IMG/VR virus record: IMGVR_UViG_3300006033_001304
Location: 1 to 20,571 of that record
DNA: 20,571 nt
Strand: one strand, 5' to 3'
Source: a virus
The notes under the pieces are model-generated. The model was not told the DNA's origin. It did not search any database and saw nothing but the letters and a program-made list of their open reading frames with translations. A program made the translations under genes and the position numbers. Positions 1-7,004 of the stretch are shown here, one piece after another; within the stretch, counting starts at the first letter, position 1, and every line of letters begins with the position of its first letter.

Positions 1-123
1 ATGATTGAACCTAGAGAGAATTTCAAGGGCGCCGGCAAGCACCTGACTGAGGAGAGAAACCTTGGTGAAGCCGAATTAATCGTAGGTGATAGGTATGCCC
101 AGAGGCAACAGCAGGAAATATAA
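1..123 (+). CDS. Small ORF, 40 aa, possibly the 3' end of a longer gene
   Basis: An open frame runs from the ATG at base 1 to TAA at 121-123. It encodes a charged 40-residue peptide that starts MIEPRENFKGAG and ends in a glutamine-rich tail. No domain is recognisable. Because the window begins exactly at this ATG, it cannot be decided whether this is a complete micro-gene or the end of a larger one; no upstream ribosome binding site can be seen. Its last 29 bases overlap the next gene. This is the tight packing usual for phage early genes, so I favour a real but uncharacterised phage gene. Confidence 0.4.
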   Translation: MIEPRENFKGAGKHLTEERNLGEAELIVGDRYAQRQQQEI

Positions 124-361
124 GCGATACCGACAAGCACATCCGAAGGAGTCGAAAGAGGCCAAACCGGAGCAAGAACATCAAAACGCACGCCAGCACT
201 ACTTTGGAGAAATGCATCCGCGCCGCGAAGATGGGGTGATCGATCTAACCCCATATGCTGCGGCGATTGGTCAGGAATTGATCACAACGGTGCAATACGA
301 TAACGGCAGAAGCATTGTAAAACGCAGGGGCCGTCCGATGAAGCAAAGAGCACGAATCTAG
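95..361 (+). CDS. Small basic hypothetical protein, 88 aa
   Basis: The ATG at 95 is preferred over the in-frame GTG at 86 because a Shine-Dalgarno-like TAGGTGAT lies just before it, while the GTG overlaps that motif. The product is highly charged. It has an Arg/Lys-rich N-terminus (residues 1-30), a central hydrophobic stretch (VIDLTPYAAAIG) and a basic tail, KRRGRPMKQRARI, which resembles an AT-hook core (GRP flanked by basic residues). This suggests nucleic-acid binding, but I recognise no family. It lies directly upstream of the primase and ends inside a terminator hairpin. Confidence 0.6.
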   Translation: MPRGNSRKYKRYRQAHPKESKEAKPEQEHQNARQHYFGEMHPRREDGVIDLTPYAAAIGQELITTVQYDNGRSIVKRRGRPMKQRARI

Positions 362-375
362 CAGTGCTCTTTTTT
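345..375 (+). terminator. Intrinsic terminator overlapping the stop codon of the small basic gene
   Basis: A perfect 9-bp stem (AAAGAGCAC, 345-353, and GTGCTCTTT, 364-372) encloses a 10-base loop and runs into a six-T tract (370-375). The stop codon (359-361) is in the loop. The primase starts only 37 bases later, too little room for a normal promoter, so the hairpin should attenuate primase expression unless it is read through. Confidence 0.75.
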
Positions 376-411
376 GTTACCAAAGAAGCAATGGGTTAGG
401 GGGAAACACGT

Positions 412-2796
412 TTGATCGATTTTCAACGAATCCGTGAATCGACGGATATCGTAGCGGTAGCAAAGTGGCTGGGGCTGGAGGTGCATGGCGGGAAAGCCAG
501 GTGTCCGTTTCACCAAGATCGTACACCCTCCCTTTCGTTCAAAGATGGACGATTCAAATGTTTCGGGTGCGATGCTTCCGGGGATGCAATCGATCTGGTT
601 GCAAAAATGAAGGATATCAGTACATTGGAAGCCGTGACGAAGGTAACAGAAGCATTTCATCTGGATGAATTTTCTCCGACGCCAAGGAAGCCTACGGAGT
701 TTAAGGAGCCGCATTTGCAGGAATACATCGACACAACAATAGAAGCATTCGCCATTACGCGCCGAGCGCAGGACTATTTAGAATCGCGGGGATTCACTGG
801 CGAAAGCATGCTGCGGTTTCGATTTGGGTTCGACTCAGGAAGAAACGCGATCGTGATCCCATACGGCTCTGAATCGACGTATTACATATCCCGCAGCTTA
901 GCAGGGAAGCAGTTTTTCAAACCCAGAACAGATGTTGTTGGACCGGAACCGCTTTTCTACGAGGAAACGCTTGATCAGGACGAGCCTGTTTTCGTCGTTG
1001 AAAGCGCACTCTGCGCATTGTCGATCATGCAGGAGGGTGGTTACGCGGTTTCGATGTGCGGGGCGGGATCAAATAAGCTCATAAGTGCGTTGAAGAAAAG
1101 ATCATGGATACCGCCGTTGATCGTCTGCATGGATCGGGATGAAGCCGGTAGAGAAGCTTCACATAAGCTCTGTGAACAGTTGAGATCTATGGACATTACG
1201 CATTTGTCCCTGACCACGCCTGAGGACTACAAAGACCCCAATGAGCTCCTGGCAGACGATATGGAGCGGTTTCGCGCATGGATTCAGGATTCCGTGGAAC
1301 AAGCGCATGAGCTGCCCCCAATAGAGAAACGTACTCGGAGAAATGGGATTACTGTGCCGCCGATCTTATATACGTTCTGCCCTGAAAGAACGGAGAGATA
1401 CAAGAGTTCGGACATCGGAAACAGCAGGCTTTTCGCTGATTTTTACAAGGACACCGTTCGATACGTGCCAGAACGAAAGCTCTGGTACGTTTTTGACGGT
1501 ATGCGATGGATTCCTGATGTTGGCAACCTGAAAACCATGGACTTATGTATGGAACTTGCTGACATCTTATTGGTGTATGTCGCCGGTATTGAAGATGATG
1601 GCTTAAAAAGAAAATTCGGCGAAAATTGGTGGAGGTGGCAAATCCGACGTACACGGGAGACCATCCTTAAGGATGCCCAGGGCGTCTACCCAGTTCATAT
1701 GACCGAATTTGATGTGGACCCGTATTTGTTTAACTGCCAAAACGGTACGTTGAATCTGAAGTCGAAGGAGTTCTTACCGCACGATGCCAATGACAAACTG
1801 ACAAAGATTTCGACCGTCATTTTCGACCCTGACGCTCATTGCGAACGATTTGATGCGTTCATAAATGAGATCATGAGCGGTGACAGGGAAAGAGCTGATT
1901 TCTTGCAGAGATCGTTGGGATATGCTCTGAGCGGCGATACGCGGTTTGAATGCCTGTTTATCCTCTTTGGTGCAACGACGCGTAACGGCAAAGGTACACT
2001 CATGGAGAGCGTGTTAAATGTTATGGGCGATTATGGTAGCACAGTGCGTCCCGAGACGATCAGTATGAAGCAAAATGTCAGCAGCCAGAACCCTACTGAG
2101 GACATTGCTCGACTGGCCGGTATTAGGTTTGCAAACATCTCTGAGCCCAGTAAAGGTCTTTTACTCAATGCGGCGCAGGTAAAGACCATGACAGGCAATG
2201 ATACGCTCAACGCGCGGTTTCTGCATGAAAACAGCTTTGATTTCCGTCCGCAGTTCAAGATCTTCATGAATACCAACTACCTACCTGTGATCACGGATAT
2301 CACGCTCTTTTCGAGCGGAAGAATAATGATCATCCCGTTCGAGCGGCATTTTGAAGAAGGCGAGCAGGATAAGACACTCAAACCGTTGTTCCAAAAACCA
2401 GAGAATCAAAGCGCGATCTTGAATTGGCTGCTGGAAGGACATCGAAAACTGGAATCTGAAGGTTTGGTGCTGCCTCAATCGGTCGCCTTTGCCACGAAAC
2501 GGTACCAGCATGACAGCGATAAGATTGCTTTGTTCATCGAGGATGAGTTAGAACCTGATGCGCACGGCGAAGAACGGACTTCCGTGGTGTATGCACGATA
2601 CCAGAAGTGGTGCGACGCGAACGGATGTTACGCGGAAAACATGCGCAATTTCAAGCAGGCAATCGCGGTGTACGGACGCATAGAGCGGAAACGGCCTAAA
2701 ATCGGCGGAGAACAGACGACGATGTTCATTGGGTATAAGCTTCGGTTCGATATGAACGGATTTACTGATATTAAGGATGGAATTCCGTTTGATTGA
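412..2796 (+). CDS. Phage/plasmid primase-helicase, P4 family (CHC2 zinc finger, TOPRIM, D5-type SF3 helicase), 794 aa
   Basis: This is a replication primase fused to an SF3-type helicase, expected to unwind the element's origin and prime synthesis. The N-terminus has a CHC2 zinc finger (C31, H34, C50, C53). A TOPRIM domain follows, with its glutamate in VVES (E197) and a DxD motif in CMDRDEAG (D241, D243). A D5/P4-type N-terminal region (FNCQNGTLNLKS) precedes an ATPase with Walker A GATTRNGKGT (520-529) and a downstream FKIFMNTNYLP block typical of the family. The start is TTG at 412, preceded by a G-rich site (TAGGGGG); no ATG fits the zinc finger better. The length is normal for clostridial phage and ICE primases. 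Upstream lies a terminator; downstream lie paired palindromic repeats that may be its target. Confidence 0.93.
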   Translation: MIDFQRIRESTDIVAVAKWLGLEVHGGKARCPFHQDRTPSLSFKDGRFKCFGCDASGDAIDLVAKMKDISTLEAVTKVTEAFHLDEFSPTPRKPTEFKEPHLQEYIDTTIEAFAITRRAQDYLESRGFTGESMLRFRFGFDSGRNAIVIPYGSESTYYISRSLAGKQFFKPRTDVVGPEPLFYEETLDQDEPVFVVESALCALSIMQEGGYAVSMCGAGSNKLISALKKRSWIPPLIVCMDRDEAGREASHKLCEQLRSMDITHLSLTTPEDYKDPNELLADDMERFRAWIQDSVEQAHELPPIEKRTRRNGITVPPILYTFCPERTERYKSSDIGNSRLFADFYKDTVRYVPERKLWYVFDGMRWIPDVGNLKTMDLCMELADILLVYVAGIEDDGLKRKFGENWWRWQIRRTRETILKDAQGVYPVHMTEFDVDPYLFNCQNGTLNLKSKEFLPHDANDKLTKISTVIFDPDAHCERFDAFINEIMSGDRERADFLQRSLGYALSGDTRFECLFILFGATTRNGKGTLMESVLNVMGDYGSTVRPETISMKQNVSSQNPTEDIARLAGIRFANISEPSKGLLLNAAQVKTMTGNDTLNARFLHENSFDFRPQFKIFMNTNYLPVITDITLFSSGRIMIIPFERHFEEGEQDKTLKPLFQKPENQSAILNWLLEGHRKLESEGLVLPQSVAFATKRYQHDSDKIALFIEDELEPDAHGEERTSVVYARYQKWCDANGCYAENMRNFKQAIAVYGRIERKRPKIGGEQTTMFIGYKLRFDMNGFTDIKDGIPFD

Positions 2797-2800
2797 CCTT

Positions 2801-2883
2801 TGTGGCAGATGTGGCAGGAAAAAAGGTAGTTATAAAAACAGCTACGTATAGAGAGGACTTAAAAACCTGCCACATCTGCCACA
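2801..2883. repeat. 83-bp palindromic repeat, copy 1
   Basis: The left arm TGTGGCAGATGTGGCAGG (2801-2818) is perfectly reverse-complemented by the right arm (2866-2883). Each 18-base arm is itself a tandem pair of the 9-mer TGTGGCAGR. The 47-base centre is A-rich. It differs from copy 2 at only three bases across the whole unit. It begins five bases after the primase stop codon. Confidence 0.95.
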
Positions 2884-2941
2884 GAGACCGCTTGGATGTC
2901 TGACCTGCTTATTACAGCGATTTCTAAGTGAGAAAATCCAA

Positions 2942-3024
2942 TGTGGCAGATGTGGCAGGTAAAAAGGTAATTATAAAAACAGCCACGTATAGAGAGGACT
3001 TAAAAACCTGCCACATCTGCCACA
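2942..3024. repeat. 83-bp palindromic repeat, copy 2
   Basis: Same architecture as copy 1: arms at 2942-2959 and 3007-3024, each two TGTGGCAGR 9-mers. The copies start 141 bases apart and are separated by 58 bases of unrelated sequence, so the unit and not the spacer is conserved. Together the copies supply eight 9-mers, four in each orientation. Confidence 0.95.
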
Positions 3025-3345
3025 AGAATTACGAATATCATTTTTGAGCCTCTCAGATAGAAAATGATACGTCTATTCGGCACTCGTATGGTGCTGTTCT
3101 CACCTGCAGCCAACTCTAGCGAATGCCATCGGGACGACAGTAAATGACACATGATTGCACAGTGATATCATGCAAAAAAAGATGTGGAGTGACAAAACAA
3201 TCATATGACTGATATCGCTTGACTGGTGGGGGACTATTAATCCCTACAGCTTTAATTTATGGACAACGTGGCGGGGTCGCGTGTAAAAAATCGCGAAAGT
3301 TTTAAGGGGAATAGCCCCGGAAGTTTTGTCACAGGAGGAATAGCA

Positions 3346-3885
3346 ATGGGAAGACGGGGCCCTAGACCGGGACAAGGCGGTAGACCGCGCAAGGCGCTGA
3401 CTGAGAAGCTGCTGGATGGCAATCCCGGCAGGCGGAAGCTGACTATCGTCAATTTTTCGAACATGACTGGGCAAAGTCATACAGTTCAGCCGCAACCGCA
3501 TGAAATGCTGTCAGCGCGGCAAAAGAACGGTCGTACCCTTGAAGCAGCGGAGATATTTATAAACACATGGGTGTGGCTTGACCAGCGTGGGTGTGCGAAG
3601 ATCGTATCTCCACAGTTGTTGGAGCGCTATGCGATGAGCGCAGCCCGCTGGATTCAATGCGAAGAAGCGGTTACTGAATATGGCTTCTTAGCAAAGCATC
3701 CAACGACAGGAAGCGCAATCCAATCTCCGTATGTGGCTATGAGCCAAAACTACATGGCGCAGACGAATCGGCTCTGGTATGAAATCTTCCAAATCGTTAA
3801 AGAGAACTGCGGTTCTTATTATACGGGAACAAACCCACAGGATGATGTCATGGAGCGATTGTTAACAGCGCGCAGGGGGAAATGA
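3346..3885 (+). CDS. terS: Phage terminase small subunit, P27 family, 179 aa
   Basis: Terminase small subunits recognise the packaging site of phage DNA and recruit the large subunit for cleavage and packaging. The N-terminus MGRRGPRPGQGGRP followed by LLDGNPGRRKL is the hallmark of P27-family small subunits. The body continues with helical segments (RYAMSAARWIQCEEAV, YVAMSQNYMAQTNRLWYEIF) as in this family, and the length is typical. The ATG at 3346 is chosen because a perfect AGGAGG (3333-3338) lies seven bases before it; an in-frame ATG at 3259 lacks such a site and precedes the conserved start. It is an orphan: no large subunit or capsid gene follows. It sits right after the putative origin. 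Confidence 0.85.
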   Translation: MGRRGPRPGQGGRPRKALTEKLLDGNPGRRKLTIVNFSNMTGQSHTVQPQPHEMLSARQKNGRTLEAAEIFINTWVWLDQRGCAKIVSPQLLERYAMSAARWIQCEEAVTEYGFLAKHPTTGSAIQSPYVAMSQNYMAQTNRLWYEIFQIVKENCGSYYTGTNPQDDVMERLLTARRGK

Positions 3886-4031
3886 TATAGACTTCAGTGG
3901 AGTAGCCATGCTCCTCTCCTGCACAAAAGGATTGATTCAGCAAATGACCGCTATCTGTACAGAATTAGCTTGATATCCACACCTGTTTGATCAATGTATG
4001 TGACTACCAAATTGAAAGGAAGGTAATTACG

Positions 4032-4760
4032 ATGCAGATCAAGTACAATGTTACGGGGGACAGGCGGAAGGCGATAGTCGCGGTCATGCGGGATGTACTG
4101 CAGGACACAACGCGATACCTCGGCGCGCCGAGCTTCGCGTTTCAGGTGGGGGCTTACACGGTCGACAAGAATGGTACAGTCACTTGCATGGATGGAACAG
4201 ACGAGGCACAGATCGAGATGCTGATTCGCGAGCTTGCTCACGATGGGTTTATTGGCGTACGAGTTGCTGAAATGGCAAAGCCGAACATGCAGGAGGCGAT
4301 CGAGAATCAGAAGAATGAGGTTAAATCATCACAGGTTGATAGTTTCGACAGGCTCTCGGTCGAGATTCCAAATGGCGGGATGATGACCGTTGCCATGGAA
4401 AACTTACATCGACTGGTTGCGAGCAAAGCGACGCTGCTCAAGAAAACACTCGGTACAGACAGCCTGCCGATCACAGAACATGTGGATAGAATCGAATTCG
4501 GATGGTTCCGACCGACGGATGACCCGGCTGAGATCAAAGCCTACTACCAACTGGTACAGGGGCTTTGCGACCTGGCGCACACACAAAAGCGTGTCACAGC
4601 AACAGAACATATAGTGGAAAATGAAAAATATGCGTTTCGCTGCTTTCTACTTCGGCTCGGATTCATCGGAAAGGAGTTCAAAAATTCGCGGACCATCCTG
4701 TTGCGAAATCTCTCAGGGAATTCTTCATACGCAACAATGAAGGAGGATGATAATGAATAG
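4032..4760 (+). CDS. Virulence-related protein family of Clostridia prophages, 242 aa, function unknown
   Basis: The protein starts MQIKYNVTGDRRKAIV and contains YLGAPSFAFQVGAYTVDKNGT, the pattern of a family commonly labelled 'virulence(-related) protein' in clostridial prophages and integrative elements. The second half (EFGWFRPTDDPAEIKAYYQ, then NEKYAFRCFLLRLGFIGKEF) fits the same family. The label is historical; no biochemical activity is known to me. There is no signal peptide or membrane segment. The start at 4032 follows AGGAAGG (4017-4023); the in-frame ATG at 3987 lacks a site. A strong ribosome binding site within its 3' end serves the mini-ORF that follows. Confidence 0.8.
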   Translation: MQIKYNVTGDRRKAIVAVMRDVLQDTTRYLGAPSFAFQVGAYTVDKNGTVTCMDGTDEAQIEMLIRELAHDGFIGVRVAEMAKPNMQEAIENQKNEVKSSQVDSFDRLSVEIPNGGMMTVAMENLHRLVASKATLLKKTLGTDSLPITEHVDRIEFGWFRPTDDPAEIKAYYQLVQGLCDLAHTQKRVTATEHIVENEKYAFRCFLLRLGFIGKEFKNSRTILLRNLSGNSSYATMKEDDNE

Positions 4761-4872
4761 ACCCTACTCTGTGATGACAGCGCTACTTCGCTAATCTAGA
4801 ATCAGCGCAAACTGGGGCAACGTCGCCGCGACTGAGCGGCTTATGCCTCAGGTAAAGCAATTACCCCAATAA
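4753..4872 (+). pseudogene. Mini-gene interrupted by an in-frame TAA (39 codons if read through)
   Basis: An excellent site (AGGAGG, 4741-4746) precedes the ATG at 4753. The frame encodes MNRPYSVMTALLR and then meets TAA (4792-4794). The same frame continues without another stop for 25 codons, with protein-like content (SRISANWGNVAATERL...), to TAA at 4870-4872, where an intrinsic terminator soon follows. This looks like a small phage gene with one nonsense mutation. Alternatives are a genuine 13-residue peptide, or a structured RNA: the 3' half can fold with TGGGG/CCCCA closing a GTCG/CGAC hairpin and a CTGA-GGC/GCC-TCAG hairpin. I cannot choose between these. Confidence 0.35.
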
Positions 4873-4900
4873 CGGCTGAAAACCAAACACGACCGAACAC

Positions 4901-4925
4901 GGAGGCTCACGCGAGCCTCCTTTTC
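4901..4925 (+). terminator. Intrinsic terminator
   Basis: GGAGGCTC (4901-4908) and GAGCCTCC (4913-4920) form a perfect 8-bp GC-rich stem with a four-base loop, followed by TTTT. It closes the terS / virulence-related / mini-ORF unit and leaves the HTH/zinc-finger gene as the start of a new unit. Confidence 0.85.
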
Positions 4926-5027
4926 GATACCTAGATAGATGATTCGGGATAGTGGAAAGGGTGAAAACCATTTTCGGGATATCTCAGCTTTAATCTGCAG
5001 TCAGCAGACTATCGTCAAGACATAAAA

Positions 5028-5033
5028 AGGAGG
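5028..5033 (+). promoter_or_regulatory. Consensus ribosome binding site pointing at an ACG codon
   Basis: A perfect AGGAGG lies eight bases before ACG (5042-5044), the usual spacing for a start codon. No ATG, GTG or TTG occurs in this frame between the in-frame stop TAA (4991-4993) and the TTG at 5120. The site therefore marks 5042 as the ancestral, and perhaps still used, start. Confidence 0.7.
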
Positions 5034-5041
5034 ATTTTCCT

Positions 5042-5464
5042 ACGGGAAGGGAAAGACAAAACATTCAGCAATTACGAAAAGCAGGCAAAAGCTACAGCCA
5101 GATTGCAGACGCACTTCAATTGTCACGAAATACAGTGAAATCAATTTGCCTGAGAATGGGAATCCAACCAGATGAGACCAAAGGGGGAAATCACGATGCT
5201 GATCAGTGCAAACAATGTGGAGCGGTTCTCGTACAGAATGCAAATGGCAAACGAAAGCAGTTTTGCTCTGATCTGTGCCGAAGAGCCTGGTGGAAGCAGA
5301 ATAGAGATAAGTTGCGATTGAAGTCCGTCGTTCAAACGGAGTGCTCTTTCTGCGGGCGCGTTTTCAAAGATTACGAGAAGAACCACAGGAAGTACTGTTG
5401 CCACGCCTGCTACATACAGAATCGCTTTATGAACAAGGAACCAGATGACAATCGAGCAGTTTGA
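5042..5464 (+). CDS. HTH plus double zinc-finger protein with ACG in place of ATG, 140 aa
   Basis: Reading from ACG at 5042, residues 6-40 form a helix-turn-helix (IQQLRKAGKSYSQIADALQ, then LSRNTVKSICLRMG), like the DNA-binding helices of resolvases or sigma factors. Two cysteine clusters follow: C56/C59/C75/C79 and C101/C104/C119 or C120/C123, consistent with two small zinc ribbons. It is probably a DNA-binding regulator of the element. Such HTH-zinc proteins precede SHOCT and recombinase genes in clostridial elements. If translation began at the TTG at 5120, the first half of the helix-turn-helix would be lost. The gene is therefore either started at a rare ACG or has lost its start through a T-to-C change. 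The 3' end overlaps the SHOCT gene by 20 bases. Confidence 0.6.
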   Translation, partial: TGRERQNIQQLRKAGKSYSQIADALQLSRNTVKSICLRMGIQPDETKGGNHDADQCKQCGAVLVQNANGKRKQFCSDLCRRAWWKQNRDKLRLKSVVQTECSFCGRVFKDYEKNHRKYCCHACYIQNRFMNKEPDDNRAV

Positions 5465-5639
5465 GCGTGAATTGCGTTATAGGACAGTGATGGCGGCGAT
5501 TAAAACCATGCTACAGCGCGGGCTGATCAGCCATGATGAATACGATGGCTTCGATCGAAAGATGATCGAAAAGTATAACCCTTTTTACCTTTGCTTAGGG
5601 AATCAAACATCGGTTGATAAAGTCTGTAAGCAGAGGTAA
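5445..5639 (+). CDS. SHOCT-domain small protein, 64 aa
   Basis: The sequence MTIEQFERELRYRTVMAAIK followed by MLQRGLISHDEYDGFDRKMIEKYNP matches the SHOCT pattern (short helical hairpin with LxxxGLIsxxEyxxxkxkl). These domains are small oligomerisation or interaction modules. Stand-alone SHOCT genes are common just upstream of serine recombinases in Clostridia elements, and a role in regulation or recombination has been suggested only by that linkage. The ATG at 5445 follows AGGA (5436-5439) and overlaps the preceding gene, so the two are likely translationally coupled. The last 17 residues are not part of the domain. Confidence 0.75.
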   Translation: MTIEQFERELRYRTVMAAIKTMLQRGLISHDEYDGFDRKMIEKYNPFYLCLGNQTSVDKVCKQR

Positions 5640-5663
5640 TATGCCATGTACAAGGAGCGAGAT

Positions 5664-7004
5664 ATGAGCCGAGTGATTCGAAAAATTCAGCCAAGGGTGC
5701 AAGCAATTTTGCCGCGAAAGCGGGTTGCCGCTTACGCTCGCGTTTCCAGTGATAAGGAAACCATGTTAGAATCATTGGCGGCTCAGATCAGCTACTATGG
5801 CGCTTATATTCAGCGGAACCCAGAATGGCTGTATGTCGGCGTGTACGCGGACGAAGGTCTGACCGGCACCAAGGATAAACGTCCTGAATTCCAGCGCCTG
5901 ATTGCAGACTGTTATGCCGGTCTGATCGATATGGTAATTACGAAGTCGCTCAGTCGATTTTCGAGAAATACGCTGGATACGCTGAATATCCTGCGAGAAC
6001 TAAAGCAGAGAGGCGTGGACGTTTTTTTCGAACGGGAGAATATCCATAGCAATTCAGGGGACGGGGAGCTGATGCTCTCCATCCTCTCTTCTTTTGCACA
6101 AGAGGAGAGCCGCTCCGTATCCGAAAACTGCAAATGGCGAATTCGGAAGAAGATGGAGCAGGGCGAACTGGTCAATTTGCGAGAGATGTTCGGGTACACC
6201 ATAACAAAAGGTAGAGTAGAAATCGATCAGGTGCGGGCTGAAATCGTCCGCTCTATTTTTTTCGATTATTTGAGTGGCGGTGGCACAGCGGAGATAGCAA
6301 GACGATTAACTGAAAAGGGCATAACTACACTCCGCGGGGGACAGTGGACTGCCGGTAAAATTCTCGGGATGCTGAAAAATGAGAAATACAGGGGCGATGC
6401 GCTTTCACAGAAAAAGTACATTATCGATCACCTGAGCAAGCGCGCAGCTTGGAACCACGGGGAGCGTCCTATGTATTATGCGGAAGAAACCCATCCGGCC
6501 ATTATAGAGAAATTCGTATTTGAGCAGGTTCAGCTTCGTATCGCGGAAGAATTGAAAATCGTCGGAGGGCATCACCCGAACATACAAAGATACCCTTTTA
6601 GCAGCAGAATTGTGTGCGGTAATTGCGGGAAGCATTATAAAAGAATCACAAAGCGTGGAGCGCCATTCTGGCAGTGTTCGACTACCGTTCAGTTTGGAGC
6701 AACCGCTTGTCATTCGAAACGGATCCCCGAAGCGACTTTGTTGGAAATTACAGCGCAAGCAATGGGGACGCACGAATTCTGCGAGGATGTGTTCGAAACA
6801 CAAATCGCCCACATTAGAGCAGCGGACGGGAATTCTCTCATATATATATTCAGGGATGTACGAACCGTCCAGACGATATGGCAGGACCGCTCGCGGGCAG
6901 ATAGCTGGACGGATGAAATGAAACAGACGGCAAGAGAAAAATCTTTGTTGATGAAGGAGATGCATGACGATGGAAGCGATTCAGAAGCGGGTACGAAAAA
7001 TTGA
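5664..7004 (+). CDS. Large serine recombinase 1, 446 aa
   Basis: A site-specific integrase/excisionase of the serine family. The resolvase domain carries YARVSSD with catalytic S28, then SLSRFSRNTLDTL and EESRSVSENCKW, all family signatures. A recombinase domain follows (AEIARRLTEKGITT, ILGMLKNEKYRGDAL). A zinc ribbon begins with C318/C321 (CGNCGKHY) and continues with FWQC. The ATG at 5664 is chosen over 5646 because AAGGAG ends seven bases before it. The protein stops soon after the zinc ribbon and lacks most of the coiled coil found in full-length enzymes, so it may act with its neighbour. It overlaps recombinase 2 by 41 bases. Confidence 0.93.
   Translation: MSRVIRKIQPRVQAILPRKRVAAYARVSSDKETMLESLAAQISYYGAYIQRNPEWLYVGVYADEGLTGTKDKRPEFQRLIADCYAGLIDMVITKSLSRFSRNTLDTLNILRELKQRGVDVFFERENIHSNSGDGELMLSILSSFAQEESRSVSENCKWRIRKKMEQGELVNLREMFGYTITKGRVEIDQVRAEIVRSIFFDYLSGGGTAEIARRLTEKGITTLRGGQWTAGKILGMLKNEKYRGDALSQKKYIIDHLSKRAAWNHGERPMYYAEETHPAIIEKFVFEQVQLRIAEELKIVGGHHPNIQRYPFSSRIVCGNCGKHYKRITKRGAPFWQCSTTVQFGATACHSKRIPEATLLEITAQAMGTHEFCEDVFETQIAHIRAADGNSLIYIFRDVRTVQTIWQDRSRADSWTDEMKQTAREKSLLMKEMHDDGSDSEAGTKN

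Larger units (their letters stand above)
2797..3345. other. Non-coding region after the primase: candidate replication origin
   Basis: These 549 bases hold no convincing gene. The left part contains two copies of an 83-bp unit made of 9-mer iterons in palindromic arms (listed separately). The remainder (3025-3345) is unremarkable mixed sequence with a few GATATC motifs, a GGGGAATAGCCCC hairpin at about 3307-3319 and the terS ribosome binding site. In some phages, such as Streptococcus phage Sfi21, the origin lies in repeat-rich non-coding DNA beside the primase. By analogy this is the likeliest origin of the element. That is inference from position and repeat structure. Confidence 0.45.

Noticed and set aside
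2797-3030. CRISPR array
   Set aside because: Only two repeats of 83 bases with a single 58-base spacer, perfect palindromic arms and no cas genes; this does not fit a CRISPR array.
6405-6965. 186-codon minus-strand ORF opposite recombinase 1
   Set aside because: It lies entirely within a well-supported recombinase gene, has no domain and no ribosome binding site; a shadow frame.
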